Below are positions 1-6,604 of a DNA stretch of 9,149 nucleotides, in pieces (positions within the stretch are counted from its first letter, which is position 1; every line of letters starts with the position of its first letter). The notes under the pieces are model-generated. The model made no database searches. It was not told the DNA's origin and was given only the letters and a program-made list of their open reading frames with translations. This stretch comes from an uncultured Bacteroides sp. (GTDB lineage Bacteria; Bacteroidota; Bacteroidia; Bacteroidales; Bacteroidaceae), in assembly GCA_905201685.1 (NCBI GenBank), contig CAJKOW010000062.1:1-9149 (forward strand), given 5' to 3'. The position numbers and the translations under genes are program-made.

Positions 1-1211
1 CGAACGCCTTCTCGGCCATCTTCGACTCTAACTTGACATCTATCATCACCGGTATCATCCTGTTCAACTTCGGTACAGGTCCTATCCGTGGTTTTGCTAC
101 TACCTTGATCATCGGTATCCTGATTTCATTCTTTACAGCCGTGTTCATGACTCGTCTGTTCTACGAACACTTCATGGGTAAGGACAAGCTGCTGAACCTG
201 ACATTCTGCACCGGTATCTCCAAGAACCTGATGGCCAATACTCACTTCGACTTCATGGGTCGCAGAAAAGTATGGATGACTACTACACTCATCGTTGTCG
301 TAGTTTGCCTCGGCTTCCTGCTGACACGCGGTCTGAGCCAAAGTATCGACTTCACCGGTGGACGTAACTTCAAGGTACAGTTCGAGAAAGAAGTTGAACC
401 TGAACAGGTACGTGAGCTCATCTCCAGCAAGTTTGGTGATGCTAACGTAAGCGTTATCGCCATCGGTACCGACGGTAAGACTGTACGTATCAGTACCAAC
501 TACCGCATTCAGGAAGAAGGCAGCAACGTTGACTCTGAAATCGAAGCTTATCTGTACGAGACTCTGAAGCCGCTGCTCACTCAGAACATTTCGCTGGAAA
601 CATTCATCGACCGCGAGAACCACACCGGCGGAAGTATCATCAGTTCGCAGAAGGTAGGTCCGAGCATCGCCGACGACATCAAGGTATCAGCTATCTGGTC
701 TGTTGTACTGGCTCTGATCGCTATCGGTCTGTACATCCTGCTCCGCTTCCGTAACATCGCTTACAGTATCGGTTCTGTAGCAGCTCTGGCTTGCGATACC
801 ATCGTCATTCTGGGTGCATACTCCATCTTCTGGGGCATCCTGCCGTTCTCGCTCGAAATCGACCAGACATTTATCGGTGCCATCCTGACGGCTATCGGTT
901 ACTCTATCAACGATAAGGTGGTTATCTTCGACCGTGTACGTGAGTTCCTCGGTCTCTATCCGAAGCGTGACAAGCTGACTCTGTTCAACGACTCACTGAA
1001 CACGACACTGGCACGTACCATCAATACGTCACTGAGTACCTTGATCGTGTTGCTGTGTATCTTCATCCTCGGTGGTGACTCTATCCGCAGCTTCGCCTTC
1101 GCCATGATTCTGGGTGTTGTATTCGGTACACTGTCTTCACTGTTCGTTGCCTCTCCTATTGCCTTCATGCTGATGAAGAAGAAAAACGGAGAAGTAGCCG
1201 CAGAAAAATAA
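1..1211 (+). CDS. secDF: Protein translocase SecDF (fused), 3' part; 5' end outside window
   Basis: This is the C-terminal part of the inner-membrane SecD-SecF fusion, which uses the proton gradient to help pull secreted proteins through SecYEG. The reading frame is open from the first full codon (base 3) and begins NAFSAIFDSN, so the gene started upstream and the TTG at 33 is an internal leucine codon. The first roughly 60 residues are the last SecD membrane segments (FGTGPIRGFATTLIIGIL). SecF follows, with its amphipathic entry and first helix at FMGRRKVWM, the SIDFTGG motif opening the periplasmic P1-like domain, and the hallmark membrane block GPSIADDIK...AIGYSINDKVVIFDRVRE. The end MLMKKKNGEVAAEK is a normal cytoplasmic tail, so the 3' end is intact. 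SecD and SecF are separate genes in E. coli; the single-chain form is common in Bacteroidetes. The TAA stop lies inside the first unit of the repeat at 1209-1260. Confidence 0.97.
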   Translation, partial: NAFSAIFDSNLTSIITGIILFNFGTGPIRGFATTLIIGILISFFTAVFMTRLFYEHFMGKDKLLNLTFCTGISKNLMANTHFDFMGRRKVWMTTTLIVVVVCLGFLLTRGLSQSIDFTGGRNFKVQFEKEVEPEQVRELISSKFGDANVSVIAIGTDGKTVRISTNYRIQEEGSNVDSEIEAYLYETLKPLLTQNISLETFIDRENHTGGSIISSQKVGPSIADDIKVSAIWSVVLALIAIGLYILLRFRNIAYSIGSVAALACDTIVILGAYSIFWGILPFSLEIDQTFIGAILTAIGYSINDKVVIFDRVREFLGLYPKRDKLTLFNDSLNTTLARTINTSLSTLIVLLCIFILGGDSIRSFAFAMILGVVFGTLSSLFVASPIAFMLMKKKNGEVAAEK

Positions 1212-1260
1212 GTTTTGAGTTGTTAAGTTCTTAAGTTGATGAGTTGTTAGAGGCTTTCAG
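1209..1260 (+). repeat. 8-base-periodic intergenic repeat (family copy 1)
   Basis: From the stop codon onward the sequence is built of near-octamers ending in AGTT: TAAGTT, TTGAGTT, GTTAAGTT, CTTAAGTT, GATGAGTT, then GTTAGAGGCTTTCAG. The same units and the same closing GGCTTCAG-like segment recur in both orientations at 8218-8397, so this is a dispersed family and not local low complexity. It starts within the TAA stop of secDF, as the other plus-oriented copy does within the stop of the kinase gene. Function unknown. Confidence 0.7.
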
Positions 1261-1297
1261 CTTAAGGGCCAAAAACAAAAATCTGAATTCCCTATAC

Positions 1298-1335
1298 AGA
1301 GGATGTATCCACAAATGGATGCATCCTCTTTTTTT
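1298..1335 (+). terminator. Rho-independent terminator of secDF
   Basis: A 13-base-pair stem (AGAGGATGTATCC at 1298-1310 against GGATGCATCCTCT at 1317-1329, with one wobble pair) closes a six-base loop and runs into seven T residues at 1329-1335. This is a textbook intrinsic terminator for secDF. The stop codon of the convergent VirE-like gene (1334-1336) lies in the T-tract. Read from that side the stem is followed only after a gap by a T-rich stretch, so it may terminate the minus strand weakly. Confidence 0.92.
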
Positions 1336-2878
1336 ATCCCTTATGCGAAAACAGCTCCTCCGTTCCTTCTCCCTCCTGCATCCGGCCTTCCTTCACCCAA
1401 TAGCCGTTGCCGTAGCGTGTATGCACGCGGCGACCCAGCTGTGCCAGCAGTCGGCTGAAGGCTAAACAACTGTAACCTGTCAGCGCAGACGGGTTCTGCT
1501 GCTTCAGGGCGGCGTAAAGGGCGGCGGCGGACATGACGCGCGCTCCCTGCTCGCCCGGCCGGGCAAACTGGAAGTTGGCGCCCAGCACCTCTTCGGCAGG
1601 TGTCACACGATAGAAGGCCTGATTCACTGCCTGTATCTCCACTTCCTCGCGCTTACTGAACCAGCAGCGTTCGCCTTGCTGCAGTTCGTGCTTCAGCTGA
1701 GCGTAGAGTTGGGCATGCTCCACGGGCGTGGTGCAGTCTATTTCGTGCTCCACCTCCACACAGATGAAGCGTCGGCTGCCCGAAGCGTCCGTCAGCAAGT
1801 CGCGGCGGTTGCTCGTACCGATGAACGAAGCGATGCGCTCCAACGGCTCGGTGCTGCGGCGGTAAGCACGGCGCAGATTCAGGTTCTCCATCTGCATCAG
1901 GTTCTTCAGTTGCGGCATGCGGGTGGCAGGCAGCTTGTCGAACTCGTCCAGATTGATGAGTCCAAAGGCAGCCAGCTTGTTCTCGGCGGCTGTGGGATTG
2001 CTCAGGTCGAAGCTTTCGGTGAAGTAGCGGCGCAGCTCGGCGGGCATCAGCAGACGACAAAAGGTCGATTTGCCCATTCCCTGCACGGGGCTTACCAGGA
2101 TGGGCGCCACGCTGTTGGCACGTTTGCCACCCGTGTCGTGCCCCCCCCAGCCTGCAGTCAGAGCCAGCATCCAGCGGTGGAACGAGCGCACCCACAGCGG
2201 ATTGTCCGATACCCGGGCAGCCAGAGGCGTCACCCGGTCGCGACCGTCCCAGGCGGGCAACGTGTCGAAGTAGCGGGCAAAGGGATGGTAGCCGGGCACG
2301 TTGTCCGACTCCACGTAGCGGCGCACGTCGCGGTCCCAGCAGTCGATGCCTTCGGCGATGGCCGCCAGCGCAATGCCGTTCAGCAGGCGATTGTCCACAG
2401 GCTTATATATAAGGTGGTGTTCGCCGGCTGCAGAGGCGTCGCGCAGGGCGCATTCGGTCTGCTCCGTCAGGCGGTTGTAGCGGAAGGCATAGCGCAGGCG
2501 CAGGAAACGCAGCAGTTTCTGCATGGTCTGTTGCTGCTTCGAAGGCTTCCCGTCCGTGGTAACGGAGGCGGAAGGAACTTCGGCGGCAGCGGTGGCAAAT
2601 TCCTGATGCACCGCTTCGGCGGCGGCAGGTTGTTCCGTCGGCTCAGCTTCGTTTGGGGTCGGTTCAAGCCTTGCCGTACGTTCTCTCCAGCGCACTTCTC
2701 CGTTCCGGCCATCCAGCAGGAAGACAATTTCCGTTCCGGCAGGCAGCGTGGAGCAAAAGTGTTGCAGGTATTCCAATACGTGTTCGTACGATTGTGTCCG
2801 GCGGCGGGAGGGGGCGGAACGGTGTACGCCCGTCAACAGGTTCCGGACATGGCTGATCAGATTCTTTGCTATTTTCAT
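1334..2878 (-). CDS. VirE/VapE-like P-loop protein, stand-alone, 514 aa
   Basis: I recognise this as a member of the virulence-associated E (VirE/VapE) family of P-loop ATPases, related to helicases in phage- and element-borne replication modules. Residues 118-240 match the family's region before the ATPase (KLLRFLRLRYAFRYN, then YHPFARYFDTLPAWDGRDRV). A Walker A motif is at 263-272 (SPVQGMGKST), Walker B at 307-314 (LINLDEFD), a sensor-like GTSNRR at 354-359 and a likely arginine finger at GSRRF (367-371). The C-terminus (about 440-500) resembles the small extra domain often attached in Bacteroides (DUF3874-like). The N-terminal 70 residues are not recognisable and are followed by a linker rich in Ala, Glu, Pro and Thr (70-115). 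No primase-like domain is visible, although many Bacteroides homologues have one in the same chain or next door. No integrase, phage or conjugation gene accompanies it. The coding sequence is clearly GC-rich compared with the AT-rich genes to its right, suggesting a different history. Biological role unknown. Confidence 0.88.
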   Translation of the reverse strand: MKIAKNLISHVRNLLTGVHRSAPSRRRTQSYEHVLEYLQHFCSTLPAGTEIVFLLDGRNGEVRWRERTARLEPTPNEAEPTEQPAAAEAVHQEFATAAAEVPSASVTTDGKPSKQQQTMQKLLRFLRLRYAFRYNRLTEQTECALRDASAAGEHHLIYKPVDNRLLNGIALAAIAEGIDCWDRDVRRYVESDNVPGYHPFARYFDTLPAWDGRDRVTPLAARVSDNPLWVRSFHRWMLALTAGWGGHDTGGKRANSVAPILVSPVQGMGKSTFCRLLMPAELRRYFTESFDLSNPTAAENKLAAFGLINLDEFDKLPATRMPQLKNLMQMENLNLRRAYRRSTEPLERIASFIGTSNRRDLLTDASGSRRFICVEVEHEIDCTTPVEHAQLYAQLKHELQQGERCWFSKREEVEIQAVNQAFYRVTPAEEVLGANFQFARPGEQGARVMSAAALYAALKQQNPSALTGYSCLAFSRLLAQLGRRVHTRYGNGYWVKEGRMQEGEGTEELFSHKG

Positions 2879-2913
2879 TGTTTATTTTGTGTTTTTATGT
2901 GTTTGTATGCAGG

Positions 2914-2944
2914 CAAAGATACGACAAATATCCTGCCTGCCAAA
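2914..2944 (-). promoter_or_regulatory. Bacteroides-type promoter of the VirE-like gene
   Basis: On the minus strand TTTG (plus 2941-2944) is followed after exactly 19 bases by TATCTTTG (plus 2914-2921), a full match to the Bacteroides primary sigma factor consensus TTTG / TAnnTTTG. The predicted transcript start is near 2908, giving a leader of about 30 bases that is A-rich and has no Shine-Dalgarno sequence, as is usual in this group. It supports the ATG at 2878. Confidence 0.85.
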
Positions 2945-3043
2945 CCGTTTCGGCCAAACGCGTTCAACAAATCGTTTTCAACTTCACGTTTCAACGCAAA
3001 CCAATGATGGACAGACTGTTACGTTGAAAGGTGAAAGATGGGA

Positions 3044-3070
3044 ACCACAGAAGACACAGAGTTTCACAGC
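3044..3070. repeat. CACAG nine-base tandem repeat
   Basis: Three consecutive nonamers share a CACAG core: ACCACAGAA (3044-3052), GACACAGAG (3053-3061), TTTCACAGC (3062-3070). The element is followed by a six-T run. From memory, similar CACAGA runs are scattered between genes in many bacterial genomes, Bacteroides included. Function unknown. Confidence 0.55.
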
Positions 3071-3122
3071 GTTTTTTATGGAGAGAAGGAGGAGGATAGA
3101 GGGGGACGCGCTCGCAGGGAGC

Positions 3123-3200
3123 AACACTTGCATGGCTCCTGTGGAATGCTTGCACGGCTCGCGAGCGGTACAAGTGTGGCTCGCGAGCCGTGCAAGTGTT
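3123..3200. repeat. GC-rich palindromic array (REP-like), four related units
   Basis: The unit CTTGCACGGCTCGCGAGC (3149-3166) is perfectly inverted at 3179-3196 across a 12-base loop, an 18-base-pair perfect stem. A further partly matching unit (AACACTTGCATGGCTC, 3123-3138) pairs over 16 positions, one a wobble, with 3185-3200, and a forward unit with changes lies at 3159-3177. There are thus two units in each orientation, and alternative hairpins can form. The 12-base core GGCTCGCGAGCC is itself a perfect palindrome. It sits between two minus-strand genes, where a hairpin could protect or stop the upstream operon transcript. A small hairpin (AGGCA/TGCCT, loop TTTC, 3208-3221) follows. It resembles REP elements, but no associated transposase is present. 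Confidence 0.75.
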
Positions 3201-3337
3201 TCACAACAGGCATTTCTGCCTTTCTCCGTCCGACCAGATATTCATAGAGGTTAATGATTCAATCGTAAAATCCCTACAGTCCCATATCGTCAAAACGTAC
3301 CTTTATCCGTTTGACATCCAGGATTTCAGCCAATTTT

Positions 3338-5104
3338 TCATTTCCGTTCCGGCAATTTCAGATAAAAACGGGCATTGTTTTTACATACATAATACGGAAA
3401 AACATTTCCTTCCTTGTCTTTGCCTAAACTGATAGCAAGCATTTCATCTCCTTCCTCCAGCTTTATATTGAAACTTTTTTCCATCTTACCATTGTAGTCC
3501 AATAAACGATACTCGTACTGATCATTCTCTTTTTTGACCGCCGACTTCCCATTTCGTATCAGGCAATGTATTCCTTGCTTGTCGAGCTTTATCATCTCTA
3601 TATACTGATGGAATATAGCTATAAAGGGTTCGAAATAACTGTCTGTATATCGCAAGGGAGCTGCTATTGCTAAAACCGAATCGGGAATATCCACATGAAA
3701 CAAATCAAATTCCTGCTGACGACCTTCCCCAAACTTATCGGTCAGCCACAATTTCCCTGAACAACCGTCACTGTATGCCAACAAGTCTTGATAGGTAGCG
3801 GCGATGGGTAGCGTAAAATAGTAACCGGTCATACTTTTACGGAAAACGTCCGGTAATCGTCCAAAGCGTTTGGTTCGTTTGCCGCTTGTCCTGTTGAAAA
3901 TGGCCAGGAATGGTGAATTGTCATAAAACTCCCGCATGAAGATATCTTGTTCTTTATCGTTTTTACACTCTTCGCCGGTGCTACAGGTTGGAAATCCTTT
4001 CCTGCATCCAAACATAACGAGCGTTTTACTTACAGGCATGATACGGCTGGCATGTGTGTACATGTATAGTGGAGACGCTTCATGTTCGAAGTCGAAAGCA
4101 GACATTTGACAGGTGTCGGAACCGGCATCTGCATAGAGCAGCACGGCCTTGTTGTAATAAGCGATAGTCGTGTCGTTCTCCATAGACAGGTCGGGCAAAG
4201 AGAAAGAGGCTATGGCTTGTTTGCCCGAAGGGTTAAGGGCACAACAATTGGCCATGATAAACACCTGCCCCTGCCTCTCCATTTCTTCATACTGTTTCCG
4301 GGGTATGTCCACAAATGCTGTTTTCTGAACTTCAGTCGGAATGATCTTCCTACTCAGGCGAGCCGTATCCTTATCGACACTGAACAGTAGTACCGAAGAA
4401 GACAGTTCATCGGAATAGATGAACGAGTTTCCATACCAATCAGGCAATTCCGTAATGCTGGATACATTGAAACTATTGTCCGTTTCTATCAACACGGAAG
4501 CATAAGTACCGTTAGCCAGTCGCTGTGCCGGTTCAGAATCAACTTCTTCAACTCCCCCGGAGGCAATCTCGGCATAAGGACAATACGATGTATTGTTGCA
4601 AAACTGAGACAAAAAGCCCTCACTCATGTTGGGTGTATCGCCTCCACACATCAATCGGCCCTGTTCGGCATCAATCTGCAACATATAAGTCACAGCAAGC
4701 CGACCGGTGCGGTAGTGGAATATTTTTTCATGCATACCTTCAGTGTCTATAATGACATTAGGAGCTTTAAACTTCTTTTCGATGTATTGTTTGGCCAAAA
4801 TGGAGTCGTGGTAGGCTGCTATAATCACAAGTTCGGCCTGAGGTTTTATTTTCAGAAGATTTTCCAACACATAAGGTATGTCCACTTCACATCGCGGACA
4901 GGCTTGAGGCGCAAAAAGAATAGCAAAGACCTCTCCTTTTTTTCCGTAAGGTTTTATAAAATCTTTCAGCAGATCGTTGGTACCTGCTTTTTGAGCTATT
5001 CCATGATGGTTTGCATACATTTCAGCCAGATAGTCTCTTTTCTGTCCGAAGAATGATAAAGACGAAAACAACAAAAACAGGGATGTAAAAAATAACTTGT
5101 TCAT
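3338..5104 (-). CDS. Exported thioredoxin-like (TlpA-type) protein with long C-terminal region, 588 aa
   Basis: Residues 1-20 form a signal peptide (MNKLFF, hydrophobic core, likely cut before Gln21), so the protein acts in the periplasm or outer envelope. Residues about 40-150 are a thioredoxin fold: VFAILFAPQACPRCEVDIP carries the CxxC motif C69-P-R-C72, followed by ELVIIAAYHD and the strand VTYMLQID. The proline that normally precedes that last strand in TlpA/thioredoxin proteins appears to be Val138. Residues about 200-588 contain repeated strand-turn blocks (SSSVLLFSVDKDTARLSRK, LAIFNRTSGKRTKRFGRLPDV, MIKLDKQGIHCL) like the blades of a beta-propeller; that fold is inferred. The chain has 14 cysteines, including C287-C288 and a cluster at C367, C374, C380, unusual for an exported protein. 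It is the second gene of an operon, 11 bases after the small membrane protein. Likely roles are thiol-disulfide exchange or copper/haem-type thiol handling on an envelope partner. Substrate unknown. Confidence 0.8.
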   Translation of the reverse strand: MNKLFFTSLFLLFSSLSFFGQKRDYLAEMYANHHGIAQKAGTNDLLKDFIKPYGKKGEVFAILFAPQACPRCEVDIPYVLENLLKIKPQAELVIIAAYHDSILAKQYIEKKFKAPNVIIDTEGMHEKIFHYRTGRLAVTYMLQIDAEQGRLMCGGDTPNMSEGFLSQFCNNTSYCPYAEIASGGVEEVDSEPAQRLANGTYASVLIETDNSFNVSSITELPDWYGNSFIYSDELSSSVLLFSVDKDTARLSRKIIPTEVQKTAFVDIPRKQYEEMERQGQVFIMANCCALNPSGKQAIASFSLPDLSMENDTTIAYYNKAVLLYADAGSDTCQMSAFDFEHEASPLYMYTHASRIMPVSKTLVMFGCRKGFPTCSTGEECKNDKEQDIFMREFYDNSPFLAIFNRTSGKRTKRFGRLPDVFRKSMTGYYFTLPIAATYQDLLAYSDGCSGKLWLTDKFGEGRQQEFDLFHVDIPDSVLAIAAPLRYTDSYFEPFIAIFHQYIEMIKLDKQGIHCLIRNGKSAVKKENDQYEYRLLDYNGKMEKSFNIKLEEGDEMLAISLGKDKEGNVFPYYVCKNNARFYLKLPERK

Positions 5105-5115
5105 TGCAGATAGGA

Positions 5116-5310
5116 TTAGGGATATGAATAAAAAATACCTGCTACAATTACAGTTGCAATCAGCAACAATAGTAATTGTACCTTTGCAGCACCATATTTA
5201 CGACGCTTAAGCGCAATAATCAGTTTGGCTATCATTAAAAAATAGCATACCAGAATTACAGTCCATTCAAAAAACAACCGATATGAATTATCTATTTCCA
5301 ACGACATCAT
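5116..5310 (-). CDS. Small two-helix membrane protein, 64 aa
   Basis: I do not recognise a family. The protein has two hydrophobic helices, about residues 12-34 (FFEWTVILVCYFLMIAKLII) and 44-62 (VQLLLLLIATVIVAGIFYS), joined by the basic loop KRRKYGAAK. That loop should lie in the cytoplasm, leaving both ends outside. It is the first gene after a good promoter and lies 11 bases before the exported thioredoxin-like gene, so the two are co-transcribed. Met1 and Met2 are both possible starts. The upstream one is used here, as the promoter leaves room for it. It may anchor or assist the thioredoxin-like protein, but that is inference from adjacency only. Confidence 0.7.
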   Translation of the reverse strand: MMSLEIDNSYRLFFEWTVILVCYFLMIAKLIIALKRRKYGAAKVQLLLLLIATVIVAGIFYSYP

Positions 5311-5343
5311 AAAGAATTCTATATTTCATTGATTCTGACGTTG

Positions 5344-5374
5344 CAAAGTAAATGGTTTTTCATAAGTCCACAAA
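5344..5374 (-). promoter_or_regulatory. Promoter of the small membrane protein / thioredoxin-like operon
   Basis: On the minus strand TTTG (plus 5371-5374), 19 bases, then TTACTTTG (plus 5344-5351), one mismatch from TAnnTTTG. The predicted transcript begins near 5338, about 28 bases before the ATG at 5310. Confidence 0.72.
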
Positions 5375-5419
5375 TAACAAATGGATAATCATTTTATAAC
5401 AAATTCTGGGCAAACTGAT

Positions 5420-5427
5420 TATCTTTG
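5420..5427 (+). promoter_or_regulatory. Promoter -7 element upstream of the kinase-like remnant
   Basis: TATCTTTG matches TAnnTTTG and sits 29 bases before an ATG (5449). The same element, the same distance from the ATG, precedes the intact kinase gene (6806-6813). No TTTG is visible at the -33 position in either copy. A GATAATC heptamer begins 36 bases upstream here and 35 bases upstream in the intact copy. Confidence 0.65.
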
Positions 5428-5448
5428 CGCACAATCTTGATTATAACT

Positions 5449-5568
5449 ATGAAGAGGTATTATTACAAAACAGGCATAAAGCAAAGTCACAACATCAAGC
5501 AATAAAGAGGCATGCATATATACGCATTCATTCCAATATCTGTGAACTATAATAATGGGAAAAAGTAA
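5449..5568 (+). pseudogene. Decayed 5' end of a histidine kinase paralogue
   Basis: The sequence from 5419 to about 5468 matches the promoter and first codons of the intact kinase gene (6805 to about 6854): the -7 element, a nine-base spacer of equal length, TGATTATAA, then ATG with codons for MKRYYYKT against MRRYYYITT. After 18 codons a TAA (5503-5505) ends the frame. Beyond it the same frame reads MHIYAFIPISVN to 5568, where IKQ and ISV(D/N) echo residues 31-47 of the kinase (YIKQ, VVISVD) with the intervening membrane segment missing. I read this as a kinase copy that lost its transmembrane segment and nearly all the rest. The match over the start region is plain; the match beyond the stop is weak. 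Alternatively the 18-codon frame could be a real tiny peptide. Confidence 0.6.
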
Positions 5569-5679
5569 TATGCAGAAATCTTTTATAATTCTTCCAACAG
5601 AACATTAATTGATTTCTATCAACAGATATCTTTTTTTATCTCAGTATAGAAACCAAGTTTAGTACTCATAGGCATATCG
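5506..5679. other. AT-rich remnant spacer, no intact gene
   Basis: Apart from the tail of the kinase-like remnant, this stretch holds only very short frames, such as a 17-codon one at 5555-5608 with no family likeness. A weak inverted repeat TTGAT/ATCAA (around 5609-5622) precedes a T-run near 5631-5637 and could be a poor terminator for the plus strand. The downstream end of the transglutaminase-like gene (stop at 5680-5682) borders it without a clear terminator. Confidence 0.5.
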
Positions 5680-6600
5680 TTAACGTAAAACTGTCGTCAG
5701 ACTATCCGGTACGGCCCAAAAACGAGATTCATCCGTAGTCATTACAGAATTGTCGCTTAAATTAAAGCCACCGAAGCCTTTAGGAACAAGTATTATAATA
5801 CGACTATGTTTGCAAAGTGCAGGATTATTTTCTTCACGACTATAACCGGTTATCTCCCAAGACATAAACCAATAAAGGTTTTTGGCCCAATACATCTTGT
5901 AATAATTGAAATTCTTCTCTGAATCCAATAAGGGACGGTATATAATTTCCTGACCGTTTATATAACGTTCACGCATTTCTGCGAGAGAAAGAGGTATTCC
6001 GTTTTCATCTTCTGCCCAAGCTCTCATGTCGGAATCAAGCATAGCCCATTTCTGTATTTCGGGCAGCCATATCTGATTTACCACATGGCAGTCTGAATCC
6101 AGCGAATCAGCGGGAAGACAAGTGACAAAACGGTTCACTATCCCTTCCGACAGCAATAGTTCATGCAAAAGGATTGAATGGAGGCGGCAGTTAAAAGCCG
6201 GCTCTACCGTACGGGTATATTCCCAAAGTCCTATTGCGTTACACTTCTCTGGATATATTTTCTGATTGGCATGAGGAATGTTCTTGGCTACAAAACGTGC
6301 CAGTGCGATAGCTTTGTTCCATGTGGTTTCTGCAGGTTTCACAAGGGTATCCAATCTAAAATATTTGCGGATTTGTTGTGCTTTAGCAGTATCCTGCTGA
6401 TAAACAAAAGTGTAGGACAAGGTATCTGGCTCATACTTACCGGCATTCTTTAAAAGTTCTATCTTATCCTTTTGCAAGTATTCATAAGCATATTCCTGGA
6501 ATTGCTTGTTAAATACATAACGTACTAACAACAAGATAAATACAGCTAAGGATAATAAACCCAATATACTCCAGCTGAAAACTTTAAGAATCTTTCTCAT
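5680..6600 (-). CDS. Membrane-anchored transglutaminase-like cysteine enzyme, 306 aa
   Basis: The N-terminus is a signal-anchor: basic MRKILK, then a single hydrophobic helix at about 8-27, placing the rest on the periplasmic side. Residues 90-195 have the transglutaminase-like core: a helix before the active site (WNKAIALARFVAKNIPH), the nucleophile Cys138 in FNCRLHSILLHELLLSEG, His172 in CHVVNQIWLP and Asp189 in WAMLDSD, a complete Cys-His-Asp triad. Bacterial members of this fold are mostly peptidases or amidases rather than cross-linkers, so proteolysis of an envelope or secreted peptide is the most likely activity. Residues 200-306 have no recognised domain. The gene starts four bases after the stop of a 32-codon peptide gene in the same direction, so the two form an operon and the peptide is a candidate substrate (inference). 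Divergent from the sensor kinase, with which it probably shares regulation. Substrate unknown. Confidence 0.85.
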   Translation of the reverse strand: MRKILKVFSWSILGLLSLAVFILLLVRYVFNKQFQEYAYEYLQKDKIELLKNAGKYEPDTLSYTFVYQQDTAKAQQIRKYFRLDTLVKPAETTWNKAIALARFVAKNIPHANQKIYPEKCNAIGLWEYTRTVEPAFNCRLHSILLHELLLSEGIVNRFVTCLPADSLDSDCHVVNQIWLPEIQKWAMLDSDMRAWAEDENGIPLSLAEMRERYINGQEIIYRPLLDSEKNFNYYKMYWAKNLYWFMSWEITGYSREENNPALCKHSRIIILVPKGFGGFNLSDNSVMTTDESRFWAVPDSLTTVLR

Positions 6601-6604
6601 AATA

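Larger units (their letters stand above)
2879..3337. other. Gene-poor spacer between VirE-like gene and thioredoxin-like operon
   Basis: I see no convincing gene in this 459-base stretch. It holds the VirE-like promoter (2914-2944), the CACAG repeat (3044-3070), the palindromic array (3123-3200) and the 3' flank of the thioredoxin-like gene. Reading frames crossing it come from the GC-rich repeats and do not look like protein. One short frame just after the minus-strand stop (3274 to about 3344) is discussed in the findings. Confidence 0.7.

Noticed and set aside
33..35. TTG as a possible start of the first gene
   Set aside because: The frame is open upstream to the window edge and encodes conserved SecD residues (NAFSAIFDSN), so it is internal.
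126..623. Minus-strand frame of 165 codons opposite secDF
   Set aside because: Antisense shadow of a well-conserved gene with no domain of its own.
1676..3007. Long plus-strand open frame (443 codons) opposite the VirE-like gene
   Set aside because: It is the antisense shadow of a GC-rich gene. The product is a His/Gln/Gly/Arg-rich string with no domain, while the minus strand has intact ATPase motifs and a consensus promoter.
3304..3342. ATGA-overlapping 12-codon frame (MKNWLKSWMSNG) after the thioredoxin-like gene
   Set aside because: The stop-start overlap is tempting, but the frame is very short and has no supporting likeness or conservation visible here.
5555..5608. 17-codon frame MGKSNMQK... 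after the kinase remnant
   Set aside because: No promoter of its own, no recognisable leader or family, and it lies in decayed AT-rich sequence.
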